Origin: Stramenopiles sp. TOSAG23-2
Lineage: Eukaryota > Sar
Direction of reading: 5' to 3'
DNA length: 10,419 bases
NCBI GenBank assembly: GCA_900128395.1
Contig: LT650017.1
Coordinates: 1 to 10,419 of the forward strand
Both the position numbers and the translations under genes were made by a program. The number at the start of each line of letters is the position of its first letter. Position 1 is the first letter of the stretch. The notes below the pieces were generated by a model, which was not told the DNA's origin, ran no database searches, and saw nothing but the letters and a program-made list of their open reading frames with translations. Positions 7,541 through 10,419 of this stretch are shown here, piece by piece.

Positions 7541-9256
7541 CTATTTCTGAAACAACTCCTCTGGTACATTTAATCTATAAAAATGATGTCTACATTCTTC
7601 ATCATGACAATGTTGAAATACAGTTTTTGAATTCATATTAATTTTCAACCATATATGATTGGATTTATGTGTACGTTTCGCTATTCTACATTTTTTCGTT
7701 CGAGTAGCAAGTATATAAGAATAATTCTCATTATTATTACTATGCATACTACTAATACTATTTGATATTGTTACATTTGTATCATTATTCATCATATTCT
7801 CATTATTATTAGGATTATTACTTGTGGCATTAGTATTATTAGTATTATTATTATTATTATTCAATAATACACGTATAGAATCAATTGTTATGGATATATT
7901 TTCAACATGAATTAAATAATCAACAATTTCAGATATTTCATTTGGAATTTGTCCAATTGTTTTGGTAGTAATATTAGAAGAATTATTCTGATATATATTA
8001 TTATTATTACTTCCACCATTATTACCATTGTTTTTGTTATTAATATTTCTTTTATTAAATTCTAAATAACCAAGGGATGATGGTGTTTCATTTATTGTAT
8101 ATGATATTAATGAATCAAAAAACAATTGTATTTCACCACTTTTCGACATTATATCTACAGGAAATTTGTTTTGTTTTGATGGCAATAATATAATATCTTT
8201 TTTAAATTTACTACTATATACAAGTCGAAATGCACGGTTTTTGGTATAAACTGCTAAATCAGCAAAGAAACACATTTCACCTTCTTTTTTACCATGAACC
8301 CACAAATCAGATCCATATAGATGATTGTTATTGTTATTATTATTATTATTATTAGACAAAGACAATATGTGTTCCTTCTTTTTCTCCTCGTCTTTCTTCA
8401 TCCGACGACTATTATCATTTATATTATTATTATTCGGTACTACTACTAAAGCTTTACAATCATTTGCAATAGTTGTTACAAAATTTCCAACATGTATATT
8501 GTTCAAAAACAATTGATTTTCCGGCAAATGTACAATAATATGATGTGAACATTTACTATCAGTTGATGAATCTAAATCTAAAAAGTTTTCTAATGATACC
8601 ATAATACCAAAATATGATTGCAATGCAGTTGCGACATATCGTATGAATAAATCAACCATTTGATTCCCATCAATTAATGGATTAAATTCTTTATAAAATT
8701 CACAATCAAAATATAAACGACATGGTGAATGTTGACGTATAATTTCATAATAATGACGTTGACGTGGTGGAATATTTAAATATGCATTGAAAAATGTATC
8801 AATAGAACAAGAAAGAAATGTACGTTTACCAGTACTAGCTAGTTCTTGTGAAAATATTCGATGTACAAATTTATTTGGATTGACATTTTGTTTATCTTCT
8901 TCTTCTTCCTCTGAATCTACTTCTGAATCTTGATTTTTTATTGGTGTTATTACTATCTTTTTCTTCTTCTTATTATTTTCTATATATTTTTCATTAAAAC
9001 AATCCATTGCATCAAATGCAAATTGTTGTTTTGGATATGCTTTTGGCATTTTAATAGCCAATGAAGGCGATAACGAGCTTTTCTTAGATATTTTACGTAA
9101 TTTATTTTTTAATTTTAAAAATTCTTTAGTAATTTTTCTTTTATTGTTTACAGTATTTGAATTGGTATTATTATTATTATTTATGGTTGTAGATGTTGAT
9201 GAAGAGGAGGATGATGGAACAATTGGTGCATAAAATTTCTTTGCATTGATTTCCAT
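7541..9256 (-). CDS. PRIMPOL: PrimPol: DNA-directed primase/polymerase (archaeo-eukaryotic primase superfamily)
   Basis: A single-exon protein of 571 residues, stop TAG. PrimPol reprimes replication forks downstream of lesions and can perform translesion synthesis in nucleus and mitochondria. Catalytic motif I is CRLYFDCEF (metal ligands Asp184 and Glu186), motif II is CSHHIIVHLP (Ser237, His239), and motif III is ADLAVYTKNRAFRL (Asp333). NIHVGNF after motif II is also typical. The C-terminal zinc knuckle has Cys523, His530, Cys550 and Cys555, spaced C-x6-H-x19-C-x4-C exactly as in human PrimPol. Only 16 residues follow the last Cys, so the RPA-binding tail of the vertebrate protein is missing. 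Extra length comes from a Lys/Ser-rich N-terminus, an acidic Glu run near 110-120 and Asn runs, including ten consecutive Asn at 302-311 between motifs II and III, all in expected loops or linkers. It has a divergent promoter with the VOC gene. Confidence 0.97.
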   Translation of the reverse strand: MEINAKKFYAPIVPSSSSSSTSTTINNNNNTNSNTVNNKRKITKEFLKLKNKLRKISKKSSLSPSLAIKMPKAYPKQQFAFDAMDCFNEKYIENNKKKKKIVITPIKNQDSEVDSEEEEEDKQNVNPNKFVHRIFSQELASTGKRTFLSCSIDTFFNAYLNIPPRQRHYYEIIRQHSPCRLYFDCEFYKEFNPLIDGNQMVDLFIRYVATALQSYFGIMVSLENFLDLDSSTDSKCSHHIIVHLPENQLFLNNIHVGNFVTTIANDCKALVVVPNNNNINDNSRRMKKDEEKKKEHILSLSNNNNNNNNNNHLYGSDLWVHGKKEGEMCFFADLAVYTKNRAFRLVYSSKFKKDIILLPSKQNKFPVDIMSKSGEIQLFFDSLISYTINETPSSLGYLEFNKRNINNKNNGNNGGSNNNNIYQNNSSNITTKTIGQIPNEISEIVDYLIHVENISITIDSIRVLLNNNNNNTNNTNATSNNPNNNENMMNNDTNVTISNSISSMHSNNNENYSYILATRTKKCRIAKRTHKSNHIWLKINMNSKTVFQHCHDEECRHHFYRLNVPEELFQK

Positions 9257-9551
9257 GTTTAGTACTATTGTCTTTTTTTGTTTTATTACTTTCGATTATT
9301 GTTATATATATATCTATACATACTATACATGCAGTTGTTTGTAATATGTATATGTATATACCATCTATCTACATTTCTATTTCTTTTAAATGGAACAATT
9401 TTTTGAATTCAAACGAGTGTTTGTTTTTATGCGAGTCTTATTATTGAAATTATAGTCCTACCAATATCTATTATATTAATAATAATTACATGTAAGATTA
9501 TACTATAAGAAAATAGAACATAAAATTTGGAATCTAGGAAAATTCAAAAAG
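9257..9551. promoter_or_regulatory. Shared divergent promoter region of PrimPol and the VOC gene
   Basis: This 295-bp A+T-rich spacer separates two divergent start codons and has no ORF. Toward PrimPol there is a TATATATATA run at about 9302-9312, roughly 50 nt before its ATG. Toward the VOC gene there is TATAAGAAAATA at 9504-9515, about 48 nt before its ATG. Both are TATA-like by position and sequence only. Confidence 0.4.
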
Positions 9552-10419
9552 ATGGAAGATGTAAATAATAATAAAGTGAGGTTACGCCAAATAGCATTAG
9601 TAGCAAAAGATTTAAATAAAACAATTAATCAATTATGTACTACCTTGGATGCACCATTAGTGGAAACTGATCCAGGGGTTGGCTCATTTGGTTTGCATAA
9701 TGGCTTAATACAAGTCGGTGATTGTTTCATTGAAGTGGTAGCGCCATTACCAGAGAAGTCAGATCCATTGAATCAAACAGCAGGTGGTAGATATATCAAT
9801 CGATTTGGTGATGGTGGATATATGGTATTGATGCAAGTTCCAGATTTGTTAAAATGTGAAGAAACGTTAGTTAGTGAATATGATTTTAAACCAATTCATA
9901 TTGGTGGTCGCACGTTTGGAAATTTCAAACATCCATATCCAAGAACACCACAACGTACTCCTGGAAAAGATCCAGTCCCAAATAATGCTGCAATATCTGG
10001 TACACATTTCCATCCAAAAGATATGGGCTGTATTATAGAAGTTACGGAGCAACATCCATCAGAAGAATGGTTATGGGCAGGTGCTAATTGGATTAAAGAA
10101 TTTGGACAATATGGGACGAGTAAATTTAGTGGTGGTTTAGCTGGTTGTACAATCGCTGTAAATAATCCAGAAGAAATGTGTAAACGATGGGAAGCTGGTA
10201 TGTCGTTGAAACAAAACAATAATATTGTAATTGGAAGACGTTTAACTTATGAAGTAGTCACGGATGATGGTGCTATTATAAAATTTCGTAAACCTTTAAA
10301 TAAGATTGAAGATGGAGTAGTTGCAATTGACATATTTGCAAGGGATCCAAAAATGGTGGGTACATCTACTGTTGTAGCGAATGTCATATTTAATTTTGTT
10401 GCGCCACCTGCAATAATTG
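9552..10419 (+). CDS. Glyoxalase-like VOC-family protein (3' end outside the window)
   Basis: An open frame from ATG 9552 (context AAG ATG G) runs 289 complete codons to the window edge without a stop. The product begins after a short Asn stretch with RLRQIALVAKDL, the first strand-helix of a vicinal-oxygen-chelate module. It continues with DPGVGSFGLHNG, GDCFIEVVAP and GDGGYMVLMQVPDL. THFHPKDMGCIIEV and EEWLWAGANW mark the middle module, and LAGCTIAVNNPEEM the next. This pattern matches the roughly 300-residue glyoxalase-like VOC proteins common in bacteria and seen in some fungi, so only a few residues should be missing. The first strand carries Gln where glyoxalase I has a metal-binding His, so it need not be a true glyoxalase; the substrate is unknown. 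No intron is seen. Confidence 0.9.
   Translation, partial: MEDVNNNKVRLRQIALVAKDLNKTINQLCTTLDAPLVETDPGVGSFGLHNGLIQVGDCFIEVVAPLPEKSDPLNQTAGGRYINRFGDGGYMVLMQVPDLLKCEETLVSEYDFKPIHIGGRTFGNFKHPYPRTPQRTPGKDPVPNNAAISGTHFHPKDMGCIIEVTEQHPSEEWLWAGANWIKEFGQYGTSKFSGGLAGCTIAVNNPEEMCKRWEAGMSLKQNNNIVIGRRLTYEVVTDDGAIIKFRKPLNKIEDGVVAIDIFARDPKMVGTSTVVANVIFNFVAPPAII

Noticed and set aside
7541-9256. Viral or plasmid origin of the primase-polymerase
   Set aside because: Motif III (AVYTKNR), the NIHVGNF segment and the zinc-knuckle spacing match cellular eukaryotic PrimPol, and no viral neighbour genes are present.
9896-10219. Minus-strand ORF of 107 codons at the right end
   Set aside because: Antisense to the conserved VOC-domain coding frame; no motif of its own.
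1-10419. Non-standard genetic code (TGA or TAG reassigned), suggested by the TGA-broken frame at the left end
   Set aside because: The five long genes contain no internal TGA or TAG, all Trp codons are TGG, and genes end in TAG or TGA where the family predicts the C-terminus.
1-10419. CRISPR array, operon or prokaryotic defence locus
   Set aside because: No spaced direct repeats of CRISPR type, no Shine-Dalgarno-linked genes, a spliceosomal intron, and alternating strands with independent promoters.

Overview
The window is nuclear DNA from an A+T-rich eukaryote that uses the standard genetic code (TAG, TGA and TAA behave as stops). Evidence: a clean GT-AG spliceosomal intron, AATAAA-type polyadenylation signals, TATA-like elements 30-60 nt before start codons, a secretory signal peptide, a eukaryotic PrimPol, a PH-domain protein, and asparagine runs encoded by AAT/AAC repeats. 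Genes are compact, almost intronless and not in an operon. I cannot name the organism. Asn runs plus a plant-type GH3 hemicellulase and a CHK-type kinase would fit an early-diverging fungus, an amoeba or other protist, or a small AT-rich invertebrate genome; this is inference.

Layout, left to right. (1) 1-638: noncoding or unresolved DNA with a minus-strand frame broken by one TGA, a widely spaced GC-rich inverted repeat, and the promoter of the first gene. (2) 639-3645 (+): a secreted GH3 beta-xylosidase/arabinofuranosidase-like enzyme in two exons, with an N-terminal ricin-type beta-trefoil lectin-like domain. (3) 3646-4036: the convergent 3' region with a (GA)16 tract, a poly(A) signal and a hairpin. 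(4) 4037-4873 (-): a small PH-domain protein with an Asn-rich acidic tail ending in a basic patch and Cys-Cys. (5) 4874-5871: divergent spacer with microsatellites, three degenerate ordered repeats and a 34-codon ORF resembling a mitochondrial or membrane microprotein. (6) 5872-7365 (+): a CHK/EcKL (APH-fold) kinase-like protein with an N-myristoylation-like start and a transmembrane segment. (7) 7541-9256 (-): PrimPol, convergent with the kinase gene. (8) 9552-10419 (+): a glyoxalase-like VOC-family protein, open at the window edge and sharing a 295-bp divergent promoter region with PrimPol.

The genes do not form an evident pathway. They cover extracellular hemicellulose breakdown, phosphoinositide or membrane binding, small-molecule phosphorylation, DNA-damage tolerance and a VOC-type enzyme. 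I see no defence system, CRISPR array, transposase, rRNA or tRNA. The most interesting points are domain architectures (lectin-GH3 fusion; PrimPol ending just after its zinc knuckle; putative lipid anchors on the kinase and the PH protein), the microprotein candidate, and several noncoding repeat structures.
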